Part shown: positions 16,579 to 23,859 of the stretch, one piece after another | Position numbering within the stretch: the stretch's first letter is position 1 | Layout of the letters: every line of letters begins with the position of its first letter | Virus record (IMG/VR): IMGVR_UViG_3300018067_000002 | Location: 1 to 50,490 of that record | DNA length: 50,490 nt | From: a virus | Direction: 5' to 3' (one strand) | Notes under the pieces: generated by a model | Databases searched by the model: none | The model's input: the letters and a program-made list of their open reading frames with translations, nothing else | Told to the model about the DNA's origin: nothing | Position numbers and translations under genes: made by a program

Positions 16579-16959
16579 ACCTTGCGCGCCTATCAGCCGT
16601 CAGATCTTGCTGCTATCAGTAAGATTTGGGAAGACCATCACTCGTCCTTTTACGGTTTGCCAGATCGTAGGGCTGCTGTTATTGACGCCGTCGTCGAAAA
16701 CGATGGCAAGATCATAGGCTACGGACAGGTCAGACTGTTTGCTGAAGCTATGCTCTTTCTTGATATGGACGCGCCTCTGCGGTCAAGGATACAGGCGTTA
16801 CAACAGTTGATGCGTGAGGCTTTTCGTGGGACAGAACGTGCTGGTCTACGAGAGATTTACGCATTTATTCAAGACCCTGACTTCTCCTTATTAATGCAAA
16901 AGCATTTCCATTTTGTGGCAGCCGACAAACCCGGTGAGCTGCTCGTAAAGGAGCTATGA
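16573..16959 (+). CDS. GNAT-like N-acetyltransferase (probable)
   Basis: The 128 residues follow the GNAT order: MNTLRAYQPSDLAAISKIWE (strand 1, helix 1), VIDAVVENDGKIIGYGQVRL (strands 2-3), FLDMDAPLRSRIQALQQLMR (strand 4, helix 3) and GLREIYAFIQDPDFSLLMQKHFHF (strand 5, helix 4). The R/Q-x-x-G-x-G/A acetyl-CoA loop is weak, so cofactor binding is uncertain. It ends as an ATGA overlap with the next gene and forms one transcription unit with the radical SAM cassette, suggesting a third modifying step, or a head/tail maturation role. Confidence 0.6.
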   Translation: MNTLRAYQPSDLAAISKIWEDHHSSFYGLPDRRAAVIDAVVENDGKIIGYGQVRLFAEAMLFLDMDAPLRSRIQALQQLMREAFRGTERAGLREIYAFIQDPDFSLLMQKHFHFVAADKPGELLVKEL

Positions 16960-18281
16960 TGGGTGGAAGCAAAACGAATAAGCAGAATCAGGCAAATCAG
17001 ACCCAGAACAACGCCTATCAGACCCAGTTCGAGAACGAGCAGCAGCAACGGTCGAAAGAGGCGTATGACCGCTCTAACACAGCGTGGGGCGGAGCCAACG
17101 ATACGTATCAAAACTTCGCAAAAGGCGGAGGCAAAGAGTTGCTCGACGGCATGGGTAACTACCAAGCCGGTGGCGACGGCGGAGCGGCTGGCGATCCGCG
17201 CTTCGGTGAAGTCGAAGGTTCGTATCGGAACTTCATGAACACTGGTGGCGTGGATACAGGCAGGTTCAATCAGTTCCAAGGGAACCTCCTCGACATTGGA
17301 GCCACAGGTGGATGGGATCAGGCTGCGCGTGACAACGTCAACAGATCGATAGCTGGCTACCAGAATTTCGCGGACACTGGAGGAGTCAGTGCCGAAGATC
17401 AAAACCGAATGCGCGGCATGGGTATTTACGACGAGTGGTCAAAAACCGGCGGCGTATCAGATGCTGATAAAGCTAATATCCGTGCTCGAGGCAACTCGGT
17501 TATCCCCGCATTCTACAATCGAGTACGAGAAGAAAGCAACAGGCTCGGTCGTGTGCAGGGTGGTGGAGGACCTGGACAAGCAGCACTGATGTCCCGACTC
17601 GCCCGCGATCAATCGAGAGGCGCACAGAGCGCTGCGCTCCAGACTGAGGGCGGACTAGCTGATACGATCCGTTTAGGCCAGAAGTGGGGCACTGAGGGGA
17701 TGGAACGGTCTGAGGCTGGGCTGCAAGAATTGCTCTCCAAGAATAAGCTCGCTGGCATGGGCGGCGTAGCAGACGCTACAGGTTTGATGGCAAACTCGAT
17801 TGCTCAGAATCGGACTGCTGCGTCAGCTGCTGGAGGTGGCAATGAAATCGGAATGCAAGGACTCATTTCCGGAAACAAACTCCAGGGAACTCGGGGACTT
17901 GAGGGAATGGCTGAGTCATCAGCTGCACGAGGGGCAGCTTCTAGTAACGCTGCTGCTGCAGACGCGAGATGGAGAGCTTCATTCCTTGCAGATAATATGC
18001 TTGCCGGAGCAGGTGGGCTCCGTGGTCTCAGAACTGATGTCCCCGGAGAAGTTGCTCTCTACGATCAGAACCGCCTCAACAGCCGACAGATTTGGAACCA
18101 AGGGAATCAGATAAATCAGCAACCCCAAGGCGGAGGAACTGATTGGGGCCAAGTCGCTGGAGCCGGAGCTAACGCGGCTGCAACATACTTCGGTGGTCAG
18201 ACAGGCAACACCGGAGTCAACGGTAGACCGAGAAACCCCTACGGCTACGACCAAGCCGAAGGCTATTACGGACCTGGTTAA
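16956..18281 (+). CDS. Internal/ejection-type virion protein with TGGV repeats
   Basis: The product has 441 residues, very rich in Gly, Ala, Asn and Gln. The N-terminal 40 residues are polar (NQANQTQNNAYQTQF). Between about 45 and 175 there is a degenerate repeat of about 35 residues: YQNFAKGGG, YRNFMNTGGVDTG, YQNFADTGGVSAED and YDEWSKTGGVSDAD. The central part is helical (LMSRLARDQSRGAQSAALQT). Such proteins next to membrane-active and large helical virion proteins are usually ejected with DNA or line the tail. No catalytic motif was found. Confidence 0.55.
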   Translation: MMGGSKTNKQNQANQTQNNAYQTQFENEQQQRSKEAYDRSNTAWGGANDTYQNFAKGGGKELLDGMGNYQAGGDGGAAGDPRFGEVEGSYRNFMNTGGVDTGRFNQFQGNLLDIGATGGWDQAARDNVNRSIAGYQNFADTGGVSAEDQNRMRGMGIYDEWSKTGGVSDADKANIRARGNSVIPAFYNRVREESNRLGRVQGGGGPGQAALMSRLARDQSRGAQSAALQTEGGLADTIRLGQKWGTEGMERSEAGLQELLSKNKLAGMGGVADATGLMANSIAQNRTAASAAGGGNEIGMQGLISGNKLQGTRGLEGMAESSAARGAASSNAAAADARWRASFLADNMLAGAGGLRGLRTDVPGEVALYDQNRLNSRQIWNQGNQINQQPQGGGTDWGQVAGAGANAAATYFGGQTGNTGVNGRPRNPYGYDQAEGYYGPG

Positions 18282-18284
18282 GTC

Positions 18285-18731
18285 ATGGGATTCTGGAAAA
18301 AGTTCGCCAAAATCGCCATACCTATCGGAGCAGGAGCAGCGACACTTTTCACCGGAGGTGCGGCTGCTCCACTCCTAGGCATGGCTCTCGGTGCGGGTTC
18401 CGGAGCGGCAATGGGCGCTCTAAACGGTCAGGGCTGGAAAGGCTCCCTGATCAACGCTGGTATCGGAGGTGCGCTCGGTGGAATCGGCGGTGGCGCACTC
18501 AAAGGCATGGGCGGACTTGGCAAGAATCTGACAAGTGCAGCCAAGTATGCTCCGTCTGCTGTCAAAGCTGCACAAGGACTTGCCGGTGGACCTGCACAAC
18601 AGCAAGTCGCAGGCATGGCAGGTCCGTCACCAGTCCAAGTTGGTGGCGCACAGGGCTATCTCAATCCACTCGGTTTACAGGCACAGCGACGAACAGATTT
18701 AGCAGGAATGGGGACGAGACAATATGCCTAA
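18285..18731 (+). CDS. Small Gly/Ala-rich membrane-active protein
   Basis: This 148-residue protein has a basic N-terminus (MGFWKKFAKIA) followed by long hydrophobic Gly/Ala stretches (about 10-80: AIPIGAGAATLFTGGAAAPL, then INAGIGGALGGIGGGALKGM). It resembles small virion ejection proteins of podoviruses. A holin-like role cannot be excluded, but it lacks clean separate transmembrane segments. Its end overlaps the next gene by 8 bp. Confidence 0.5.
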   Translation: MGFWKKFAKIAIPIGAGAATLFTGGAAAPLLGMALGAGSGAAMGALNGQGWKGSLINAGIGGALGGIGGGALKGMGGLGKNLTSAAKYAPSAVKAAQGLAGGPAQQQVAGMAGPSPVQVGGAQGYLNPLGLQAQRRTDLAGMGTRQYA

Positions 18732-19830
18732 TGCTTTTGACATGCGTCGTTACGCAGGCATGTTCGGTGGTGGTCCTCAACAGGACCCGCTGATGTCTGC
18801 CTATCGAAAGATCAACTTCAACGCTCCACGGCAACAAGAGCCTGTCGCTCCTGAGCCACCTGCTGCACAGGAAGATCCTTTCATGTCTGCAATCAATCGG
18901 TTGCAGAGTGGGCAAGCAGCAGGTGCTTATCGGAAGCATCTGACAGACATGCCTGATCCAAAGGCTTATGCACCGAGTAAGTGGCGTCGCCTTGGAGCGG
19001 CTCTGACTGCTGGAGCAGCGTCATTCGGAAAGACTCCACAGAACGCTATGGAGCTAGGTTCTGAGGTCAGAGATGCTCCGCTCAAGAGCGCGCTTAACGA
19101 ATGGCAGCTCAAAGGCGCGGGCCTGAAGGAACAGGCTGACATCGAGTCACAAGATGTCAAGGGCCAGATGGAGCAAATCAAGGCCATTCGTGAATACATG
19201 AAACAGCAGAACGACACCGAGATCGCAAAGGCTACTGCGGAATCGCAGATCCGTCTACGTGACGCTCAGATCGCCAACTTTGAATCTCAAGGTTGGACGC
19301 AAAGCGTGCGCCCCGATGGAAATCTCTGGATGGTCAAGCCCGGTCAGGAGCCTCAGAACATGGGGCCATCGATGGAAGGTCGCAAACAGGACTGGACAGA
19401 GAAGTATCAGGGCGGTCAACAGCAAGTTGCTGAGGGCAAACTCAAGGATGATCAGCGACGAACTGGCATCATGGGTCAGAACGCCAACACATATGCTGCG
19501 ACGGCTGGCAGGCAAGGTGGCGTCGTAGACGCGCAAGAGAACTTCCAAGCTGAAGCGTTCGCGACACAGCAAGTTCTCCGTGAGAAGCCAGAATATAAAG
19601 GCTGGGTTAATCCAAACGGAACGATCAAGGGACCAAACGACTACTGGTTTGGCGGTAGTATGCCCAATCCAGCAAACGACAAGGGATACGCTGACTTCCT
19701 CGCAAGGGTAGAATCTGCGAAACAGCGTGTTCTCGGAACACGTCGACCAGGCGCGCCCGGTGCCGTCATGACACCTGGTGGAGCAGTAACACCACAGGGA
19801 CCGATTCCCTTTAACTCGCTTCCTGACTAA
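18724..19830 (+). CDS. Internal virion protein (probable ejection protein)
   Basis: The 368-residue product has a Pro/Gln-rich N-terminus, a helical middle (EQADIESQDVKGQMEQIKAI, about 130-190) likely to form coiled coil, and a small domain near 190-215 (GWTQSVRPDGNLWMVKPGQ). The C-terminus is Pro/Gly-rich. No enzyme motif is visible. Its place between the Gly-rich membrane protein and the large helical protein supports membership of the ejection complex. Confidence 0.5.
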   Translation: MPNAFDMRRYAGMFGGGPQQDPLMSAYRKINFNAPRQQEPVAPEPPAAQEDPFMSAINRLQSGQAAGAYRKHLTDMPDPKAYAPSKWRRLGAALTAGAASFGKTPQNAMELGSEVRDAPLKSALNEWQLKGAGLKEQADIESQDVKGQMEQIKAIREYMKQQNDTEIAKATAESQIRLRDAQIANFESQGWTQSVRPDGNLWMVKPGQEPQNMGPSMEGRKQDWTEKYQGGQQQVAEGKLKDDQRRTGIMGQNANTYAATAGRQGGVVDAQENFQAEAFATQQVLREKPEYKGWVNPNGTIKGPNDYWFGGSMPNPANDKGYADFLARVESAKQRVLGTRRPGAPGAVMTPGGAVTPQGPIPFNSLPD

Positions 19831-19832
19831 CC

Positions 19833-22502
19833 ATGTATCCTCCACGACGCACAGAAACAACTCCCCGTCGCACGATACAGATTGACATGGACGGAGAGAT
19901 CCTCGACATGGATTGGGATAAACCCACTCCTCCTACAAAAACAGATGTCCAGCAATGGATAAAGATGAAGAGGGATTATGTTAGACCTCCTGATCCGACG
20001 CCTACGCCTACACGTCAAGAACCTGCACCAACGTCGCTCTACGACAAGATCTCGTCGTTTGGTAGCGGGCTTGTCGACCCTCTCAGGGGAATGGCGCAGT
20101 CAGTTCTGGAGACAGGGAGGGAAGGCGCCAAAGACGTAATGGCAGGAAACTACCCGGCTGCGTTCGGTCGGGTAACTGCTCCTATCATGGATGCTTTCAC
20201 CAAGACAGGTGGGATGGTCCTTGGTAGGATGTCAGGTCAACAACCGACACCAGAGGAAGCTATCACACAAGGCGCGGAGATGGCTGGTATCCCTGCGCCA
20301 CAGATCAAAGAGGCATATGCCCAAGCAGACTATCCACGACTCGCGGGACAAGCCCTCGGAACACTCGGAACAATCTACGGAGCACACAAACTCGGAAAAG
20401 CTACCGATTTTACCAACACCTTCAAAGGAGCCGCCGAAGGGATGGGTTCCGATTTTTCTCCTGGTGCTCCTCCTGTTCCTAGTCCTGTCCGTCCTCCTGT
20501 GGGTCCTGTTCTTCCGAACATAAAGGAGCCACAACAGCAAGCGTTGCCTCTTGATACGCCTCCAGCACCCACGATGAGGTCACAGGTGATGCCAGAGGCT
20601 GAGCCTCAGCAGATGACGCTTGGTCTTGACTTAGCGAAGCAAGGACCTCCTGAGATCGCTAAGGCAGCTGCACAGACTGAACAAGCTGTGCGCCTGAAGG
20701 AATCGAAATGGAAGCGTGTCGGTCAAGACATAGGGACAGCTGTGTCGACGATCATAGAAAAGTCTGGTAAAACTGGACCTGCTCTATCCCGTATGTTGAC
20801 GAAGACACGTCTTGATGCTGATGCGATGGCAGGCAAGTGGACTGTTGCTGCGAAAGAAGCGACGGCAGGTCTGTCTGCAGACCAGATACAGGACTACGTC
20901 ATCGCGCGCGACACTGGAGTCATTCCGAACGACCCAGCTGTCATCCGTGCGCTTGAGCTACGCAAGGTGCTAGACGACGAAGTCGTCGGAACAATGAAAG
21001 GCTCAGGCGCAGGCTTCAGAACAGGAGAAGGCAAGACTGAGTTCCAGGAGAGAACAAACTACTGGCCTCACATCTATCCTCCAGAGTTCTTCAAGAATGC
21101 ACAGTCTGCTATGGACGCTCTTATAGCAGATGGCATGACTGCGGAGGAGGCGCAAGTTGCTCTCAAGAATGCGTCACGATTCGGAGAACGTATCATTAGC
21201 CCTCTACATGAGAGGCAGTCGAATGCTCCGGGTTACAGAACAGACCTGCAAGCAGACTACCTGCATCTCAACGACATGGCAAAACGTGCCACAGAAGCCA
21301 AAGACTTTGGACCGATGGATATCGCAGACCCGAGCAGTCCGATCTCCCAGCTAGTGTCGGGCACGCACGATCCAGCACGTATCAGTGAGCTAGTCTCTCA
21401 GCATTTGGGACGAGACGTTCCAGCAGCTACGACGAGAGATTGGGGTGGTGTATCACGAGGCATCATGAAGGCTGAGACTATTATGCATCTTTCTCAATTT
21501 GCGATTTCCAACATGAGTCAGTTGGCGACAGTTCCGCTCCGGAGTAACATCGGTGCCTACGCGAAAGCTCTCAAGAGCACAATCGGAAACTTTAAGAAAA
21601 CTGTCGGCGAGGCTGAGGGAACTGGAGCGCTTCAGACGATTCATCAAGACATCCTCAGGGAAGTCGGTGGTGAGTCGAATGTATCGAAAGTTTTTGGGAT
21701 GAAGAAGTCGGAGACGTTCAACAGAACTGTCGCAGCTGCGGCTGGAAAGGGCACGGCAGAAGCGCTCTTCAAACAACTCAAAAAGAATCCCAACGATGCA
21801 AAAGCGCGCGCACGTTTGGACAATCTATTGCTCGAAGACGTCAATGCTGTACTACAGCAAGAAGCTCTGACACCAGAGCAAACAGCTAGAGCCGGTGGTC
21901 GAATGGCTGAGATTACACAAGGGCGCGCTCAGTCTGTGGACTTGCCACCCATGTGGTCGAAGCATCCTGCTATGGATCTCATTATGTTGTATAAAAAGTA
22001 TGCGTTCCGACAGTCGAAGATCATCAAGGACGCTATCATGGAGAATCCTACGAGGAACATTCCTCTAGCGATTGCTCTCTACACCGCGATGGGAGAAGTC
22101 GTTGGTGACGCAAAGGCAGGGATCAAAGGTCTTGTTTCTGGACAGGGTCCTGGAGAAGCTATCGGAGCGCGCGGTGAGAATCTCAATAGAGTGGTAGCCA
22201 ATCTCGGTCAAGCATGGGCGCTTGGTCTTGTAGCTGACGCCATAGGTGCAGCGACAAGTGGCGAGGAGATGTCAGCGTTGCAGTTCCTAGGTGGACCTGT
22301 GATCGGTGACATTACTGAGACACTTGCTGGGGCTGGACAAGCTGTGCGTGGCAATCCGAATCCTTTGCTCAAAAAAGGAGCCAAGTCAGTTCCCATTATA
22401 GGATCTGGCTTGGCTCAGCGATTCGGTCAGAAGACAAATAAACGACGGGCGATGCCTACGTTACCGGCTCCTCCGAGGTTGCCGACAATTCCACGTCCTT
22501 GA
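19833..22502 (+). CDS. Large internal virion / polyvalent protein
   Basis: At 889 residues this is the last gene of the late arm. It has an N-terminal Pro-rich region, amphipathic helices (SLYDKISSFGSGLVDPLRGM), a Pro-rich linker near 205-245, then a long mostly helical region. The end has hydrophobic Gly-rich segments (ALGLVADAIGAATSGEEMSA) that may insert in membrane. Size, helicity and location match large podoviral ejection proteins with polyvalent-protein character. No transglycosylase or protease motif was found. The last 47 bases overlap the convergent Acb2-like gene. Confidence 0.55.
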   Translation: MYPPRRTETTPRRTIQIDMDGEILDMDWDKPTPPTKTDVQQWIKMKRDYVRPPDPTPTPTRQEPAPTSLYDKISSFGSGLVDPLRGMAQSVLETGREGAKDVMAGNYPAAFGRVTAPIMDAFTKTGGMVLGRMSGQQPTPEEAITQGAEMAGIPAPQIKEAYAQADYPRLAGQALGTLGTIYGAHKLGKATDFTNTFKGAAEGMGSDFSPGAPPVPSPVRPPVGPVLPNIKEPQQQALPLDTPPAPTMRSQVMPEAEPQQMTLGLDLAKQGPPEIAKAAAQTEQAVRLKESKWKRVGQDIGTAVSTIIEKSGKTGPALSRMLTKTRLDADAMAGKWTVAAKEATAGLSADQIQDYVIARDTGVIPNDPAVIRALELRKVLDDEVVGTMKGSGAGFRTGEGKTEFQERTNYWPHIYPPEFFKNAQSAMDALIADGMTAEEAQVALKNASRFGERIISPLHERQSNAPGYRTDLQADYLHLNDMAKRATEAKDFGPMDIADPSSPISQLVSGTHDPARISELVSQHLGRDVPAATTRDWGGVSRGIMKAETIMHLSQFAISNMSQLATVPLRSNIGAYAKALKSTIGNFKKTVGEAEGTGALQTIHQDILREVGGESNVSKVFGMKKSETFNRTVAAAAGKGTAEALFKQLKKNPNDAKARARLDNLLLEDVNAVLQQEALTPEQTARAGGRMAEITQGRAQSVDLPPMWSKHPAMDLIMLYKKYAFRQSKIIKDAIMENPTRNIPLAIALYTAMGEVVGDAKAGIKGLVSGQGPGEAIGARGENLNRVVANLGQAWALGLVADAIGAATSGEEMSALQFLGGPVIGDITETLAGAGQAVRGNPNPLLKKGAKSVPIIGSGLAQRFGQKTNKRRAMPTLPAPPRLPTIPRP

Positions 22503-22656
22503 TCGCGTCCTCGAACCACAGTTGCGCAGTCTCGACGTGCGTGATCGCTATCGAAAGACCACGCCCGTCGACCTCACCATTCGTGTTGCGCGTCTTGTGC
22601 AGCAGGGTGATGAGGGTTTCAAATCTTACGCTGATGCTGTTTATGTCTTCGTTCAT
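22456..22656 (-). CDS. Acb2/Tad1-like hairpin protein, candidate anti-CBASS cyclic-nucleotide sponge
   Basis: The start at ATG 22656 overlaps the upstream stop as ATGA and gives 66 residues (a GTG at 22680 is possible). The sequence shows two helices, INSISVRFETLITLLHK and GRGLSIAITHVETAQLWFED. The second matches the Acb2/Tad1 hairpin pattern in which a helix of the form a-T-x-(L/V)-E-x-A-x-x-W binds cyclic nucleotides. Known Acb2 proteins sequester the signals of CBASS defence. Length is slightly short for the family. It is the last gene of the early arm and overlaps the end of the convergent late arm by 47 bp. Confidence 0.65.
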   Translation of the reverse strand: MNEDINSISVRFETLITLLHKTRNTNGEVDGRGLSIAITHVETAQLWFEDAIKDVELSATSEEPVT

Positions 22657-23846
22657 GACTTTTTGTCCCTTCGCTTCCACTCTTCTAACTGTTTCAGATA
22701 CCCAGGTGTCAGCTTATAGTATATGTTACCTCCTCTTGTTTGTGCTGTTACTGCATTTGCTTCTGTTAGTGTTTCAATTACTCGATTCAAGACGAACGAA
22801 TCGACGTCTCCGAAAAGTTTCTGAAGCACCTTCTGTCTTGTCAGTTCATGATCGGGTGCCTTGATCAAAACCTGCAAGACCATAGCCTGATGTTCGGCTA
22901 CCTCTGACTTCCCGCCTGCACCTTGTAGAATCTTCTCAACATGCGTGATTAGATTTGTGCAAGCAGCAATAGCAACGTCCATGTCTACTGCCTGTAACTC
23001 GAGCGTTGCATCGCGCGCAAGCGCGCAACACATCGCGACCTTTTCTACGTGGTTGTGAATACGCTGGACAGTTCCGGTCTTATCCTGCGTATCTCGTGCT
23101 CGTAAGTCGTAATACCAATCACTGTAGACAACTTTAGCTCCTTTTGAGTAAGAGAATTGTCCTTTGATTTTGGAGATCTCAACCAAATGCTCAGCAGCAT
23201 TGAGCGGATCAAAAAGTTTCTCTGGCTTCTCAGTAAGCGGATTAACGAATCCACGAGTATCCTCGTAGACCATCAACGTCCTACCTAAGAAGCCTCCTTC
23301 GATATCCTTAGCATGAACGACCTCTCTGAAATGCGCGGGACTTGATGCGCCGAGCATCGTGAGACAGACGTTTTTTAGCGTATCAATTCCCGTGCCTTTC
23401 ATTGTGTTCTTCCATGTTGCATTGTAGTGTGTATCATACAACTCTGTCAACACGGATAGACTGTGTGGATCTTGAATCACAAAATTGACGAACTCGCCAG
23501 ATACTAGAAATCCTCTGGAATCTGGAATTGCTGGATGTCCATTTCTTGTTGTGATCGTTCCCAGTTCTTTTAGAACTGCTTGAATCGAGTTTCTCCCAGA
23601 GATCACTCGTGTAGTATCAACAATGGTGACTAGTTCCTTAGCCAACCACACAGGCCAACCCTTGCCAAGACCAGACTTACCAAGCAACATCACAAACAAG
23701 TTGGGACTGAGCTTGTAGTAGTATTTGTCTAAGTAGGTGTTACTACCTGCGACAGCCGCTATTGCTGATACTGCGCTCCACCAGATCCATTGCTTCGGTG
23801 ACTCCACCTCGGCGGAAGCTGTCATGATATCGTCGAGCCAGCTCAC
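22653..23846 (-). CDS. DUF3987-like P-loop ATPase, putative replicative helicase
   Basis: The 397-residue protein starts at GTG with GAGGT upstream. Walker A is GKSGLGKG at 56-63. RGFLVSGEFVNFVIQD and NVCLTMLGASSPAHFREVV fit the later ATPase strands of DUF3987 proteins, which in phages and plasmids act as helicase or primase-helicase. A winged-helix-like C-terminus (LTRQKVLQKLFGDVDSFVLN to RGGNIYYKLTPGYLKQLE) is present. It directly follows the DNA polymerase, so a replication role is likely. No separate primase was recognised. Confidence 0.65.
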   Translation of the reverse strand: MSWLDDIMTASAEVESPKQWIWWSAVSAIAAVAGSNTYLDKYYYKLSPNLFVMLLGKSGLGKGWPVWLAKELVTIVDTTRVISGRNSIQAVLKELGTITTRNGHPAIPDSRGFLVSGEFVNFVIQDPHSLSVLTELYDTHYNATWKNTMKGTGIDTLKNVCLTMLGASSPAHFREVVHAKDIEGGFLGRTLMVYEDTRGFVNPLTEKPEKLFDPLNAAEHLVEISKIKGQFSYSKGAKVVYSDWYYDLRARDTQDKTGTVQRIHNHVEKVAMCCALARDATLELQAVDMDVAIAACTNLITHVEKILQGAGGKSEVAEHQAMVLQVLIKAPDHELTRQKVLQKLFGDVDSFVLNRVIETLTEANAVTAQTRGGNIYYKLTPGYLKQLEEWKRRDKKS

Positions 23847-23859
23847 TGTTACCTCATAG

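Noticed and set aside
19255-19860. 201-codon minus-strand open frame
   Set aside because: Antisense of the internal virion protein gene in a region where every other gene is on the plus strand; composition Cys/Ser/Leu-rich without domain.
22499-22864. 121-codon plus-strand frame beyond the late arm
   Set aside because: Antisense to the Acb2-like and DUF3987-like genes, with shadow composition (Leu/Ser/Arg) and no ribosome site.
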